Source: AP-15 sp963747735 (GTDB taxonomy: Bacteria; Pseudomonadota; Alphaproteobacteria; ATCC43930; CGMCC-115725). Taken from it: a stretch of DNA of 64,000 nucleotides. The DNA lies in assembly GCA_963747735.1 (NCBI GenBank), contig CAVVGE010000004.1, positions 1 through 64,000 of the forward strand, written 5' to 3'. Under the pieces are notes generated by a model. The model did no database searches. It saw only the letters and a program-made list of their open reading frames with translations, and was not told the origin of the DNA. Every line of letters starts with the position of its first letter. Within the stretch, counting starts at the first letter, position 1. Shown here one piece after another: positions 1 through 7,862 of this stretch. The position numbers and the translations under genes were made by a program.

Positions 1-1133
1 GATGCGAGAAAGCCGAACCGGTCGGGCCAACCATGAAAGATCGGGCTGCCGTCGGCGTTCTGGCGGTCGAGCGAGAGCACTTCCGGAGCGCCATTGGAGG
101 GCCGGGCACCACGCTCGTCCGGTCCATCCTCCCCAACCAGGAGCGCGCCGGCGAGCGGGTGGTCGGGCGGCGGGAAGCGGATCGCGTAGCCGTTCCTGTG
201 CCCCCAGCCGACCGGCTGGATGTTCTTCGGATTGTTCAACCGCGCCCGCAGAGTGGCACCGTCGCACACGCCCTGGCGCACCTTCCCGGTGAACGAGTTG
301 AAGAACGCCTTGATTGTTTTACCTTTCTGGGTCACGCCAAACGGCGAATAGCCGCTGGTGAACACCCCGCCGCCCGAATTGAACACATTATTGCTCAGCA
401 CGATGTCCTGGCACGGGATGTCGGACTGGTTCTGGCCGCCGCCATTGTCGCGACCGACGATGCCGCTGTTGGTCGTCGATCCCTGCGACCAGTAGACCCA
501 GCCGCCCTTGAACGCCAGCTGCTCGGTCGGGTGGTCGCCGGTCGGGAGATCGGTGATGAACGGGGTGACCTTCCCGTTCGTCGGGTTCACGATCACGATG
601 CGCGAGCTGTTGTTCTGGCCGTTATGCGCATGGGTCGCCTGGTTCGAGTTGGTGGCGAACAGCCGTCCACCCGCCAAGCCGTTCTCGAAGGCGATATCGA
701 CCGCCGGCCCTTCGGGCTGCAGACCGACGCCCGGCGCCGAGGGCTTGGCCAACTTGGCGATGGGCTTGCCATTCTGGTTGAAGACCAGGATATCCGGCGT
801 GAACGGGTTTGTCGGGTCGAAGTCGCCGGATCCGAAGCTGCCCTGCTCGTTGCACTTGCTGGGCAGACCATGCCCCGATTCGAGCACATAGACCCTGAAG
901 CGGCTCGAATTCCCGGTGAATGCTAGCCCGGTCGGGGCGTTGAGGCCGCTGGCGAACACCGTCGCCTTGAACCCGGCGGGCAAATCGATGCCGGGCGGCA
1001 ATGTCGCATCGAAAAAGGCTGCATTGCCAGGACAGAGCGGGTTCTTGACCATAGCGGCAGACGCCGCACCGGGCAGCATCAACAGCGGGACAGCCGCTGC
1101 AGCACTCAAGATGAGCCAAAATTTTCGTTGCAT
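1..1133 (-). CDS. secreted beta-propeller protein, sorbosone/glucose dehydrogenase-like (3' end cut by window)
   Basis: The frame reads from ATG at 1133 to the window edge without a stop (377 codons). A strong AGGAGG ribosome site lies 7 bases upstream. The first ~26 residues are a Sec signal peptide (basic start MQRK, Leu/Ala core, cleavage near ASA-A). The mature part begins with a segment like that of soluble PQQ sugar dehydrogenases (PAGFKATVFASGLNAPTGLA), followed by Gly/Asn-rich propeller strands and a pattern such as GDHPTEQLAFKGG. An extracytoplasmic six-bladed propeller, perhaps oxidising sugars, is inferred. The PQQ and calcium ligands cannot be confirmed because the C-terminus is missing. 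Another NHL-type propeller protein is possible. Confidence 0.75.
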   Translation of the reverse strand, partial: MQRKFWLILSAAAAVPLLMLPGAASAAMVKNPLCPGNAAFFDATLPPGIDLPAGFKATVFASGLNAPTGLAFTGNSSRFRVYVLESGHGLPSKCNEQGSFGSGDFDPTNPFTPDILVFNQNGKPIAKLAKPSAPGVGLQPEGPAVDIAFENGLAGGRLFATNSNQATHAHNGQNNSSRIVIVNPTNGKVTPFITDLPTGDHPTEQLAFKGGWVYWSQGSTTNSGIVGRDNGGGQNQSDIPCQDIVLSNNVFNSGGGVFTSGYSPFGVTQKGKTIKAFFNSFTGKVRQGVCDGATLRARLNNPKNIQPVGWGHRNGYAIRFPPPDHPLAGALLVGEDGPDERGARPSNGAPEVLSLDRQNADGSPIFHGWPDRFGFLA

Positions 1134-1355
1134 TGTTAAATCCTCCTTTACTTCTCCCTGTCGAAACGCAATCTTTTTTTGGCCGGGCGACATCAAAGAC
1201 CCGGATGTACAATGGGAGCAAATCCCAGCGACTGACCTCACTAAAGCTTCCTGCCTCCCAAAGGTTACTGGACGGGCAAGTGCTTTAGCCGGAAAGTGCA
1301 TCCGTTGGCTGAGCCTGCCTAACGCCAAGACGCGGCGTCAAGGGGCAATTTGGGG

Positions 1356-1517
1356 TCAGCTGCCTTGGTGCAGCGGCTCCGGTTGGCCGGGCACTCGGTC
1401 GCCGAGCAGGTCTTCCACAAACTGCGCCGCTGCCGTCGTCGTCAGCCGTTGCTGATCCAAATCCCGCAGCACCTCGAGCCGCCTCAGCTCCCCATCGCTC
1501 ATCAGCCGTACCGTCAC
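1356..1517 (-). pseudogene. ISNCY-type transposase, N-terminal remnant
   Basis: A GTG-initiated frame gives VTVRLMSDGELRRLEVLRDL, which matches the start of the better preserved ISNCY transposase next door (SVSDGELRRLEVLRDVDRGG). It then diverges into unrelated residues and stops at 1356. Upstream, at 1580-1596, lies an end-like sequence (TGTAAGCGCCCGATTAAAATG read on the minus strand in its first part) typical of this IS group. Only the terminal ~240 bp of this copy survive, abutting the neighbouring element. Dead gene. Confidence 0.6.
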
Positions 1518-2352
1518 CCCGAATACCCCCCGAAAAATCCTCGGGGAGTGTCATTTCAAACTGGCACAGGGGTGACATTTTAATCGGGCGCTTACATTCC
1601 TTGTCCAGCCCAGATAGAGATGTCAGTGATTCCCGCAATTTAAAAATGTCAGTGGCGGCTGCTGGGGTCGGGCGGCGGGCGGGCGCGGAGCCCCGGCGCA
1701 GCGCAGCGCCCGACCGGCGCCCGACATGCAGACGGGCGAAACCGCTCCCCGTGTTTTTACCGAGCGGGCAATCAGCCCGCTCGGCTCGTAGAAAAGCTCA
1801 ACCGACCTTGAACAGGCGAGGGTTGTGCTGATCGCGACGCCGTGGAGCGCGATCGCTGCGATGCTCGGGCTCGCGACCCAGCTGCTGGTCGCGGATGAAG
1901 GCAAGCGCGGCCCCGAGCTGTTTGTTCTCGACGATCGCGGCCTGCGAGACCTGGCGAATTTTGTCGAAAGTCCGATATGCCAGCTCGACCCCACGGTAGC
2001 GGATCGTCAGGCGGCCATCGGGATAGTCCACCACGGTGACGCGCTTGCCGATCGCCGCCTTCGCCTGTTCGCTCGGCTCCAGGATGAACAGCACCTTGTC
2101 GTATTGCAGGGTCAGGGCCCGCGACAGGGTGCGCTCCTCCTTCCAGGCAAAGGTGTTGTCGAGATCGTCGCCGGCCCCGAGCGGCCGGTGCAGATCCTTG
2201 CCGTTGGCCGGCGCTTTGGCAAAGCGCGCATTGTAGTCGGCGATGAACGCCGGGAGCAGGGCGTTGCCCTCCGCCAGGGTTGCCGCACCCGCCAGCCGCA
2301 ACTCCTTGACCAGGCGGTCTTGCAACGTCTTGTTGGCCCGTTCGACCCGACC

Positions 2353-2376
2353 CCCTGTTCAAGCCAGGGGCAGGCT
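2353..2376 (-). repeat. 24-bp hairpin insertion, copy 1 (ISNCY transposase)
   Basis: Read on the minus strand it opens AGCCTGCCCCTGGCTTGAAC and closes AGGG, so a CCCCT arm can fold back on AGGGG. The flanking codons join cleanly to the expected transposase sequence when the 24 bases are removed. It inserts an in-frame TGA. Confidence 0.75.
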
Positions 2377-2568
2377 CTTCGCCGGGCTCGAATTGGCGCA
2401 GATGATGTCGATGTTGAACGCGTGCAAGGCGCGGCCGAACTGGGTCATCCCGTCACCGCCCAGCGCCCCCGGGTGGTTGACCCGGAACACCCCATGCTTG
2501 TCGCTGTAGAAGGCGATCGGCTTGCCCCAGGCCTCGAGGTAAGCGCGGGCCGCGTTGAAATAGGCGAA

Positions 2569-2592
2569 GAGCCTGCCCCTGGCTCGAACAGG
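2569..2592 (+). repeat. 24-bp hairpin insertion, copy 2 (ISNCY transposase)
   Basis: Read on the plus strand it is GAGCCTGCCCCTGGCTCGAA followed by CAGG. It differs from copy 1 by one internal base but lies in the opposite orientation within the same gene. It adds eight residues in frame where related transposases run directly from EST to FAYF. Confidence 0.75.
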
Positions 2593-3354
2593 GGTCGACT
2601 CGCTCTCGACAAATTGCAGATGCATCAGCCCGCTGGTCGCGTCGTCGACAAATACCAACAGGGTGCATTGCGGCCCGCGATCCTCAAACCACCAATGCTC
2701 GCTGCCGTCGACCTGCACCAGCTCGCCGACGCACTCGCGCCGCGGGCGCGGCTGGTGGACCCGCCGGCGCCGCTGCTTGCGATCGAGCCATAGCCCGTCG
2801 GCGATCATCCACTTCCGCAAGGTCTCGCTGGAGAACGCAAAGCCGTGCTCGGCGACGAGCTTCTCGGCGGCCAGGGTCGGCCCGAAATCGGCATAGTTGT
2901 GGCGCACGACCCACAGCACCGCGGCGCATACCGAGGCTGCCGTCCGGCGGTTGCTCGGCCGACCGCGCTTCTTCGAGATCAAACCCGCAACGCCGTCACC
3001 CCGAAACGCCTTCAACAACCGCCACACCTGGCGCTCGCTGCGCCCTAACAGCTGCGCGGCCGCACGCACCGGCAGACCTCCACGATCGACGTCGCGCAAC
3101 ACCTCAAGACGCCGCAGCTCGCCATCGCTCACGCTCAACACCGTCATCGACGCCGCCCCCCACAGCTCGCCAAAAAGCCGGGGAGACTGACATTTTTAAA
3201 TTGGACGGCACTGACATTTGCACGTTGCCGCTACATCAGGTGAACGCATAATTCGTGATTATGGAAAATCAACGCCCTGTGGCTTTTCCCCGCTCGCTGT
3301 CACGCGAGCGACCGTCGTTGCGTGTAATACGGATCACCAGATATTCGCGGATCG

Positions 3355-3615
3355 TTGGGGATTGGCGACGGCAAGCTGAATGCTTTGCAGAAGCCGCTTC
3401 AGCTGTCGGAGGAGCTGACCGCGGTGATCGGCGCGGGCCCGCTGCCCCGGGGCCAAGTGGTGAGCAAGATCTGGGAGTACATCCGCTCGCACAACCTGCA
3501 AAACCCGGAGAACCGCCGCGAAATCGTGGCCGATGACCAGCTCCGGAGGGTCTTCGGCAAGGACAAGGTGACCATGTTCGAGATGAACAAGCACCTCGCC
3601 GCGCATCTGACGTGA
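3355..3615 (+). CDS. SWIB/MDM2-domain protein, N-terminally clipped
   Basis: The 86 residues are an almost complete SWIB domain: LQKPLQLSEELTAVIG, PLPRGQVVSKIWEYIRSHNL, DDQLRRVFGKDKVTMFEMNK, ending AAHLT. Bacterial SWIB proteins are small, probably DNA- or chromatin-protein-associated, with no settled role. They normally carry a Lys/Ala-rich N-terminal tail before the domain. Here that tail is absent and upstream sequence runs into the ISNCY element ending at 3235. The only start is a TTG at 3355 with a poor ribosome site, so expression is doubtful. Confidence 0.6.
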   Translation: MGIGDGKLNALQKPLQLSEELTAVIGAGPLPRGQVVSKIWEYIRSHNLQNPENRREIVADDQLRRVFGKDKVTMFEMNKHLAAHLT

Positions 3616-3665
3616 TCGGGCTGGCGAAACGTCAGACAGCCACCAGCCAGGTTGAGCATGGTGGC

Positions 3666-3707
3666 CTGGACTATGGAGGATACGCGGGCGTAGCCATAAA
3701 GCGGCAT
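3666..3707 (-). pseudogene. serine resolvase N-terminus, 14-codon scrap
   Basis: From ATG at 3707 the frame reads MPLYGYARVSSIVQ, the hallmark start of serine recombinases including the catalytic-loop Ser, then turns into unrelated sequence. It is too short to function and is supported only by this motif. A longer resolvase scrap with the same start lies at 11836-12001. Confidence 0.35.
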
Positions 3708-4343
3708 CAGAGATGGCAAACCGTCTCGTTAGCTTTTACACCCGTCGTTCGTACCGTCTTGTATCGCGTTGAGAGGAGGAGAAGGTGCCGACAGGCCGCC
3801 GGCGCGCAGCACAACCCTAACTCCAATCCGTGACCTCATCCCCCATAGGCGGCTGTCCCCAATGGCGCGAGGCCGCGTCTCGTCGCGCTTGCTCGCCGGC
3901 CGTGCTAACCACCCATATATTCTCGCTGATGGTCGACGGTTGTCGAGCACAGGTAAATATTCGCGAGCTGAAAGTTGGCCAACACATAGCCCATAATGTC
4001 CATCGCGGGGATTGGACGCATAGGTAGTGACGGTCTACGCGGGGAAGGTTTTCTCTCAAGGTTTGGCTCCGCGACGATAGATTATAAGGATAACGTTTTC
4101 GTGCTGTCCAGATAATTTTGGACAGCACAAGAACGTATGCGGAGGGCTCTGGCAGCCCGGCGTTCAACCGCGCCCGCTGAAACATGTCGAGATAAAATAA
4201 GAACCCCGCGCGGGGATCGTCGCATCCCCAGAGCCCAGCCTCCAGGGCATTTTTGTGAGCGGCGAGACTGATCGCCGACTGCCTCGTTTGCCTGGGGTGA
4301 GCCATCTCCTGGGCAAACCATCGCCTCGCGCGACAGGCGTCTA
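3708..4343. other. no recognisable gene
   Basis: Open frames exist on both strands, but none has a recognisable domain, a good ribosome site or family-like composition. It is probably eroded DNA between mobile-element scraps. Confidence 0.4.
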
Positions 4344-4583
4344 TTGGCCGGAAACCCGATGGCGGCGTCCGGTAAGCCCGGCCCTCCGCATCTCCCGCCA
4401 AGTGTCCCCGGTGATGTGGTCGCCGGCATCGTTATGCTCACGGTGGCGGCGATCGGTCTCAATACCAAGACCGATGGCGGCACCGCGCGAGACTTCATTG
4501 CCGGGCTGGCGGCACCGATTAGCCTTGGGCTCGTCGCGATCGTCGTGACCCTCCGCCTCAGCCTACGGCTGAAGCGACGCTGA
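4344..4583 (+). CDS. hypothetical small membrane protein (doubtful)
   Basis: A 79-codon frame from TTG at 4344 (an in-frame ATG lies at 4359) with two hydrophobic segments, VVAGIVMLTVAAIGL and ISLGLVAIVVTLRL, and a basic tail RLSLRLKRR. That topology (two helices, cytoplasmic positive tail) is plausible for a real peptide, but there is no convincing ribosome site and no family recognised. Confidence 0.3.
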   Translation: MAGNPMAASGKPGPPHLPPSVPGDVVAGIVMLTVAAIGLNTKTDGGTARDFIAGLAAPISLGLVAIVVTLRLSLRLKRR

Positions 4584-4627
4584 TATCTCTGCCTCGACGT
4601 TGTACGACGCAGGCTCAATTCAGCCTG

Positions 4628-4655
4628 CCAAAAGCCCGGCCTCGCGACCGGGGCT
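4628..4655 (-). terminator. intrinsic-terminator-like hairpin
   Basis: Stem GCCCGG/CCGGG(G)C around CTCGCGA, followed on the minus strand by TTTT. The 23 bases 4630-4652 are identical to 7805-7827. No minus-strand gene is seen directly upstream here, so its client is unknown. Confidence 0.4.
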
Positions 4656-4823
4656 CTCTCGGTCGGGGCGGCTCAGCTGGCAGCCGGCGATGGCGGCATT
4701 TTTCCGCCGGCGCGGCCTCCCGTGTGGCGGATCGCCCGCAGTCCTCGTTTAAGCGCCTTTGCACGTTAAAAGCGATTAGCATATCGTGCACCCAAATGCC
4801 ACGTTGACGGGCGGAATCGGACG

Positions 4824-5192
4824 ATGCGACCCTGGCTCACCGTGCTTCTGTTGCTCGCACTGGCCGGCTGTGCTGGGCGCCAGGAATTCACGGTCTTCTT
4901 CCCCGAGCGATCGGCAGCACTCGACGAGCCGGCGCATCAGGTGATTGCCGGCGCGGCGCGGCAGGCGCAGCAGGATCCGGCGGCACCGGTCAATGTCGTC
5001 GGATATACCGACAGCGCGGGCAGCCCGCAGGCCGATGTAATCCTGTCGCAGCAACGCGCTCAAGCTGTGGCAGGTGCGCTGGTCTCGGACGGCGTGCCGT
5101 CTTCAAGGTTGGTCCGCACGGGGCGGGGTCAGACCGGCGGCGATCCGGGGCTCGCCAGCCGGCGCGTCGATATCACGATCGGTAGCCTCTAA
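4824..5192 (+). CDS. OmpA-domain lipoprotein
   Basis: A 122-residue protein. Residues 1-16 form a lipoprotein signal with lipobox LAGC (Cys16). The rest is a compact OmpA C-terminal peptidoglycan-binding domain: VFFPERSAALD near the start, VVGYTDSAGSPQAD, LSQQRAQAVAGAL, and the closing GLASRRVDI. Such proteins sit in the outer membrane and hold peptidoglycan noncovalently. This one is separate from the Pal of the tol cluster at 42636. Expressed alone; the gene after it is a DUF3309 peptide. Confidence 0.85.
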   Translation: MRPWLTVLLLLALAGCAGRQEFTVFFPERSAALDEPAHQVIAGAARQAQQDPAAPVNVVGYTDSAGSPQADVILSQQRAQAVAGALVSDGVPSSRLVRTGRGQTGGDPGLASRRVDITIGSL

Positions 5193-5355
5193 CCCTCCGC
5201 CCGTTAGGAGCGAAGGCGCGACGGGCATTGCAGCATCTCTGCCTCGGTGATCGGAGATCAGCAGCGACGGCGCCTGCCCGGGCGAGGCAGGATCAGCCGG
5301 CTAGAAGCAAGCCGGTCCAAAATGCCTCAGGCGAGGTGACGAGGGAGGGAAAACG

Positions 5356-5511
5356 ATGCTTGGCACGATCGTAATCATTATCCTGATCTTGCTGCTGATC
5401 GGCGCGCTGCCACGCTGGGGCTACAGCAGCGGATGGGGGTACTATCCGACTGGCGGCCTCGGGCTCGTTCTCATAATTGTCATAATTCTTTTGCTGCTGG
5501 GCCGGATTTAG
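5356..5511 (+). CDS. DUF3309 small membrane peptide
   Basis: A 51-residue peptide: MLGTIVIIILILLLIGALPR, a polar WGYSSGWGYYPTGG loop, and a second hydrophobic run ending LLLLGRI. This is the typical layout of DUF3309, whose function is unknown. A GAGGGAGGGAAAACG leader supplies the ribosome site. A close paralogue lies at 60843-60998; the two share the MLGT start, the IGALP turn, the YYPxGGLGL loop and the GRI end. Confidence 0.85.
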   Translation: MLGTIVIIILILLLIGALPRWGYSSGWGYYPTGGLGLVLIIVIILLLLGRI

Positions 5512-5590
5512 TTTATCACCCTCCGCAAATCGGGACGGGATTTTGACATTCGGCTGTCTATTTTTTGCCGCTCCGGGGAGGAGGTCAGCA

Positions 5591-5659
5591 ATGAACAAAG
5601 CCAGCGCATTGGTTTGGGCCGGCTTCGCCATTGTCGCGGCGGTGATCATCTTCGCCTGA
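5591..5659 (+). CDS. 22-residue single-helix peptide
   Basis: MNKASALVWAGFAIVAAVII ends FA-stop. It is preceded by an excellent GGGGAGGAGG ribosome site six bases before ATG. One hydrophobic helix fills almost the whole peptide. No family recognised. The strong ribosome site and the position downstream of a DUF3309 peptide argue that it is translated. Confidence 0.45.
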   Translation: MNKASALVWAGFAIVAAVIIFA

Positions 5660-5675
5660 TCGGCGGCGGCCGGGG

Positions 5676-5768
5676 TTATTGCCAGCCCACCACGATCCCG
5701 AAAGCCAGCACGGCGGCCAACGCCAGCGCGCCAAGAACGATCACCTTATCGGCAATCGGGGATTTCAT
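5676..5768 (-). CDS. 30-residue single-helix peptide
   Basis: From ATG at 5768 the frame reads MKSPIADKVIVLGALALAAV and ends FGIVVGWQ-stop: a short charged N-terminus then one transmembrane helix. It converges on the 22-residue plus-strand peptide with 16 bases between stops. No family assigned. The ribosome site is weak. Confidence 0.45.
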   Translation of the reverse strand: MKSPIADKVIVLGALALAAVLAFGIVVGWQ

Positions 5769-5853
5769 CTGTGAAACCCTTTGGTTTTTGCTTAACCAAG
5801 GATACCCCGCCTCTCGGCCGCATCAAGAGCGATGACGCCGGCAAGGTTGAGGC

Positions 5854-5891
5854 AAAAAAAGGAGCCGCACCCGCGGTAGTCGGGGTGCGGC
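5854..5891 (-). terminator. strong intrinsic terminator without an upstream gene
   Basis: The hairpin GCCGCACC...GGTGCGGC (5864-5891) is followed on the minus strand by seven consecutive T. No protein gene is visible on the minus strand between it and 6110, so the transcript it ends may be a small RNA. Confidence 0.6.
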
Positions 5892-6139
5892 CTAGTGGAG
5901 AACTCCCTTCGGGGGCGTTCCCCTTCTGGCCGGGCTGGGAGACTGTGGCCGCGGCCAGGCTGTAGGAGGGAAACCCGAGCGGCCGGCGGGAGGTTCCGAC
6001 CGTGGTCAACGCGCGCACTATTCCGCCGCAACGGCGAAGCGAAACCGAACCCGCCTGTCGCGGCTGCCAATAATCGATCGGAACCGCCGCAACGCGTCGG
6101 CGGTTTACGGGGGAGGTGAAACAGCGAAAAGGTCGCAGG

Positions 6140-6493
6140 ATGACCACACTCTTATCCAGCGTCGCAGCCATAGCGTTCATCGCGTCGGGGGCCGCCCTCG
6201 CGCAGACCTACCCGCCCGCGCCGCCGCCAGCCTTAGCCCCACCGTATGTGACGGCACCGCCGGCACCGCCGGCACCGCCGAGCAGCACGACAACCACGGC
6301 TGCGCCGAACGCCGATGGGGGCCTCCGCGCCACTACGACCCAGCATGGCGTCGATATGAACGGGAACCCGGTTACTCAGAAGGACATCTACAAAGAGGGT
6401 GTTGCGGGCAGCTCGGCGACCCACTCGACAACGACCATGGACCCGGCGAGCGGCACTACTACAACTCGCTCGACGACCATAAATCCGCAATAA
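6140..6493 (+). CDS. secreted Pro/Thr-rich hypothetical protein
   Basis: A 117-residue frame from ATG at 6140 (ribosome site AAAAGG...AGG). A GTG 24 bases upstream is less likely because it would prepend a basic stretch and has no spacing from its purines. Residues 1-22 are a Sec signal ending ALA-Q. The mature chain opens with Pro-rich repeats (PAPPPALAPPY, APPAPPAPP), then a Thr/Ser/Gly-rich acidic region with DMNGNPVTQKDIYKEG, and ends in Thr-rich sequence. Low complexity suggests a disordered periplasmic or surface protein. Function unknown. Confidence 0.6.
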   Translation: MTTLLSSVAAIAFIASGAALAQTYPPAPPPALAPPYVTAPPAPPAPPSSTTTTAAPNADGGLRATTTQHGVDMNGNPVTQKDIYKEGVAGSSATHSTTTMDPASGTTTTRSTTINPQ

Positions 6494-6713
6494 CGAGCCA
6501 CGGCGCGGCAGCGGCGACAGGGGGATCGTCGGCATTTACGTCGCGAGAGCGAAGAAAGCCCCGCCGAAGCCTCGACGGGACCGCTGGGACGCCTTTAGGG
6601 TCTCGGCGCCATTGCCAGGCCGCAATCCGCGCCGCCTGAGATGTGGCGAAGCGGGACACTCAGGCACCCAACGCTCCCCGGCGGTTCCGCCCATGGTTCT
6701 GGAACGAAAGAAA

Positions 6714-6738
6714 GCGGCGCCTCAAGATGAGGCGCCGC
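6714..6738 (-). terminator. terminator of the PEP-CTERM gene
   Basis: Perfect 8-bp stem GCGGCGCC/GGCGCCGC with a nine-base loop, followed on the minus strand by a T-rich tract (TTTCTTTC). It lies 22 bases after the stop at 6760. Confidence 0.65.
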
Positions 6739-6759
6739 AACAGCCCTATCTGTTTGCGT

Positions 6760-7442
6760 CTACGCGCGTTTGCGACGACGCCGGTTGCGCCAGGCCAGCC
6801 CGATAAGACCTGAACCGAGCAACGCCAGCGACGCGGGTTCCGGCACGGCGCTCGGGACAAAGTCGGTCTCTAGGACCGCGGGCAACCCGTTGGCTTCTGC
6901 GTACCACAGGTCATAGGTGCCGGCCGCAAGGACAGCGCTGCCGACCTCGGCAGTGGTGGGACCCGACTGTCCGGGGATCAGATTGGTCCCTCCGGGCTCC
7001 GTCCCGGCGACGAACAGGCTGATTCCGTCGTCGTGGGTGACGGTGAGGGTGCCTCCGGTCGCAATCGTAAAGTTGAACTCCATTATACCGTCGCATGCGC
7101 AAAACCGCCCGTGCTCAAGGTGACCCCCTGACACTGCGCGGCCGGCTGGCAGTTTGGCGGGATCGGGTTTCCAGCCGTGGTGAAGAAGCCGCCGATCATG
7201 TCGTCTGTCGTATCGTTGTAGTTGATCGGGGCCACGTAGGTGGGGTTGTTCGTAATCAGAGGCAGCGGTCCGCCGAACAACCCGACCGCTGTCGGCAACC
7301 CTTGCTGGCTAGCTGAATTGCTGTCGGAGCCGGGCGTGTCGGCACCCCATATCTCGACGCTGTTCGAGCTTATCGGGCCGGCGTGCGCTCCGACAGTCGC
7401 GGCCAGGCTAACGGCCGCGGTTGCAAGAAGGATACGTTTCAT
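6760..7442 (-). pseudogene. PEP-CTERM sorting-domain protein split by a frameshift
   Basis: The first frame (7442-7083) starts MKRILLATAAVSLAATVGAH, a Sec signal peptide, and ends GGFAHATV-TAA. The second frame starts with ATG overlapping that TAA by one base (TAATG at 7085-7081) and continues MEFNFTIATGGTLTVTHDDG to a C-terminal VPEPASLALLGSGLIGLAW helix plus RNRRRRKRA. That VPEP-helix-Arg cluster is the exosortase sorting signal. The two parts look like one beta-rich domain (GFAHATV|MEFNF), so an indel is the simplest reading; reinitiation at TAATG could still make the second half, but without a signal peptide. An exosortase-associated ligase lies at 31053. Confidence 0.75.
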
Positions 7443-7804
7443 CTGTGCTCCTTATCGGTGACATTTCGTGAAACGTGCGTCGGCAGTCTACGAATGTTCC
7501 CGCAAGGACCGTGCCATCAAACCGCGTTCTACAAAGTAATAATGTTTTCAATATCTTTACAACTCGTGTAGTAAACACAGGTTTCAGGAGTTATTACGAA
7601 ATTGTAAAGATCTTCGACGGGCTTGGTGCGAAGGCCAATTGTCGCCTCTCGACACGCTACCAATGACGACAGTGTTTTAAGTTAAAATTTGCACCTTCGC
7701 GACATCTGTAAAAATCGCCGACGGTGGCGACGATTCCTGTGGGAGCAGACGCGACGCGCGTCGCGGTGTTCACCATAACTCTGGCGCCGCAGGCATTGAC
7801 ATAA
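7443..7804. other. AT-richer intergenic region upstream of the PEP-CTERM gene
   Basis: Bases 7500-7700 are clearly lower in GC than the surroundings (runs such as AATAATGTTTTC and TTTTAAGTTAAAATTT). The region probably holds the PEP-CTERM promoter. No gene and no definite promoter boxes are assigned. Confidence 0.4.
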
Positions 7805-7830
7805 AAAAGCCCGGCCTCGCGACCGGGCGC
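7803..7830 (-). terminator. intrinsic terminator
   Basis: Stem GCCCGG/CCGGGC with loop CCTCGCGA, followed on the minus strand by TTTTTTAT. It lies about 30 bases beyond the stop of the broken minus-strand gene ending at 7859. The core is identical to that at 4630-4652. Confidence 0.65.
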
Positions 7831-7842
7831 TTGCGGGTCGTG

Positions 7843-7862
7843 CTCAGCTCAGCTCAGCTCAG
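7843..7862. repeat. CTCAG x4 tandem repeat
   Basis: Four perfect CTCAG units in a row, overlapping the stop codon of the minus-strand gene. A five-base unit changes frame on each slip, so copy-number change here would alter the C-terminus. Confidence 0.8.

Larger units (their letters stand above)
1798..3147 (-). pseudogene. ISNCY-family transposase, interrupted by two hairpin insertions
   Basis: The frame begins with a helix-turn-helix segment (LRRLEVLRDVDRGG...RSERQVWRLL), continues through a DDE/integrase core (VDGSEHWWFEDRG, FYSDKHGVFRVNHP) and ends after a C-terminal domain at 1798. The two halves lie in the same frame. Exactly 24 extra bases at 2353-2376 introduce a TGA between AK and GRVERANK. 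A second, near-identical 24-base insert in opposite orientation at 2569-2592 adds eight residues (PVRARGRL) between EST and FAYF without a stop. Removing both restores a continuous transposase of about 433 residues. The gene is inactive unless the TGA is read through. Confidence 0.8.
1602..3235 (-). mobile_element. ISNCY-type insertion sequence
   Basis: The element contains one long transposase frame (1798-3147, broken). It is bounded by related ends: read inward, the right end at 3235 starts TGTAGCGGCAACGTG and the left end at 1602 starts TGTCCAGCCCAGATA. Each is followed at the same distance by ATGTCAGTG and then a second AAAATGTCAG motif. Boundaries are inferred from these repeated ATGTCAG blocks. 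No clear target duplication was seen. Left of it lies the stub of another ISNCY copy; right of it is a SWIB gene that lacks the usual N-terminus, which suggests this insertion clipped it. Confidence 0.65.

Noticed and set aside
1..926. long plus-strand frame antisense to the beta-propeller gene
   Set aside because: The minus-strand frame has a signal peptide, a ribosome site and a recognisable fold; this one is its shadow.
1310..1345. a ninth hairpin (GAGCCTGCCTAACGCC...)
   Set aside because: The arm matches but no clean stem or host-gene disruption is visible.
4082..4618. 178-codon minus-strand frame
   Set aside because: High-GC open frame with random-like composition and no ribosome site.
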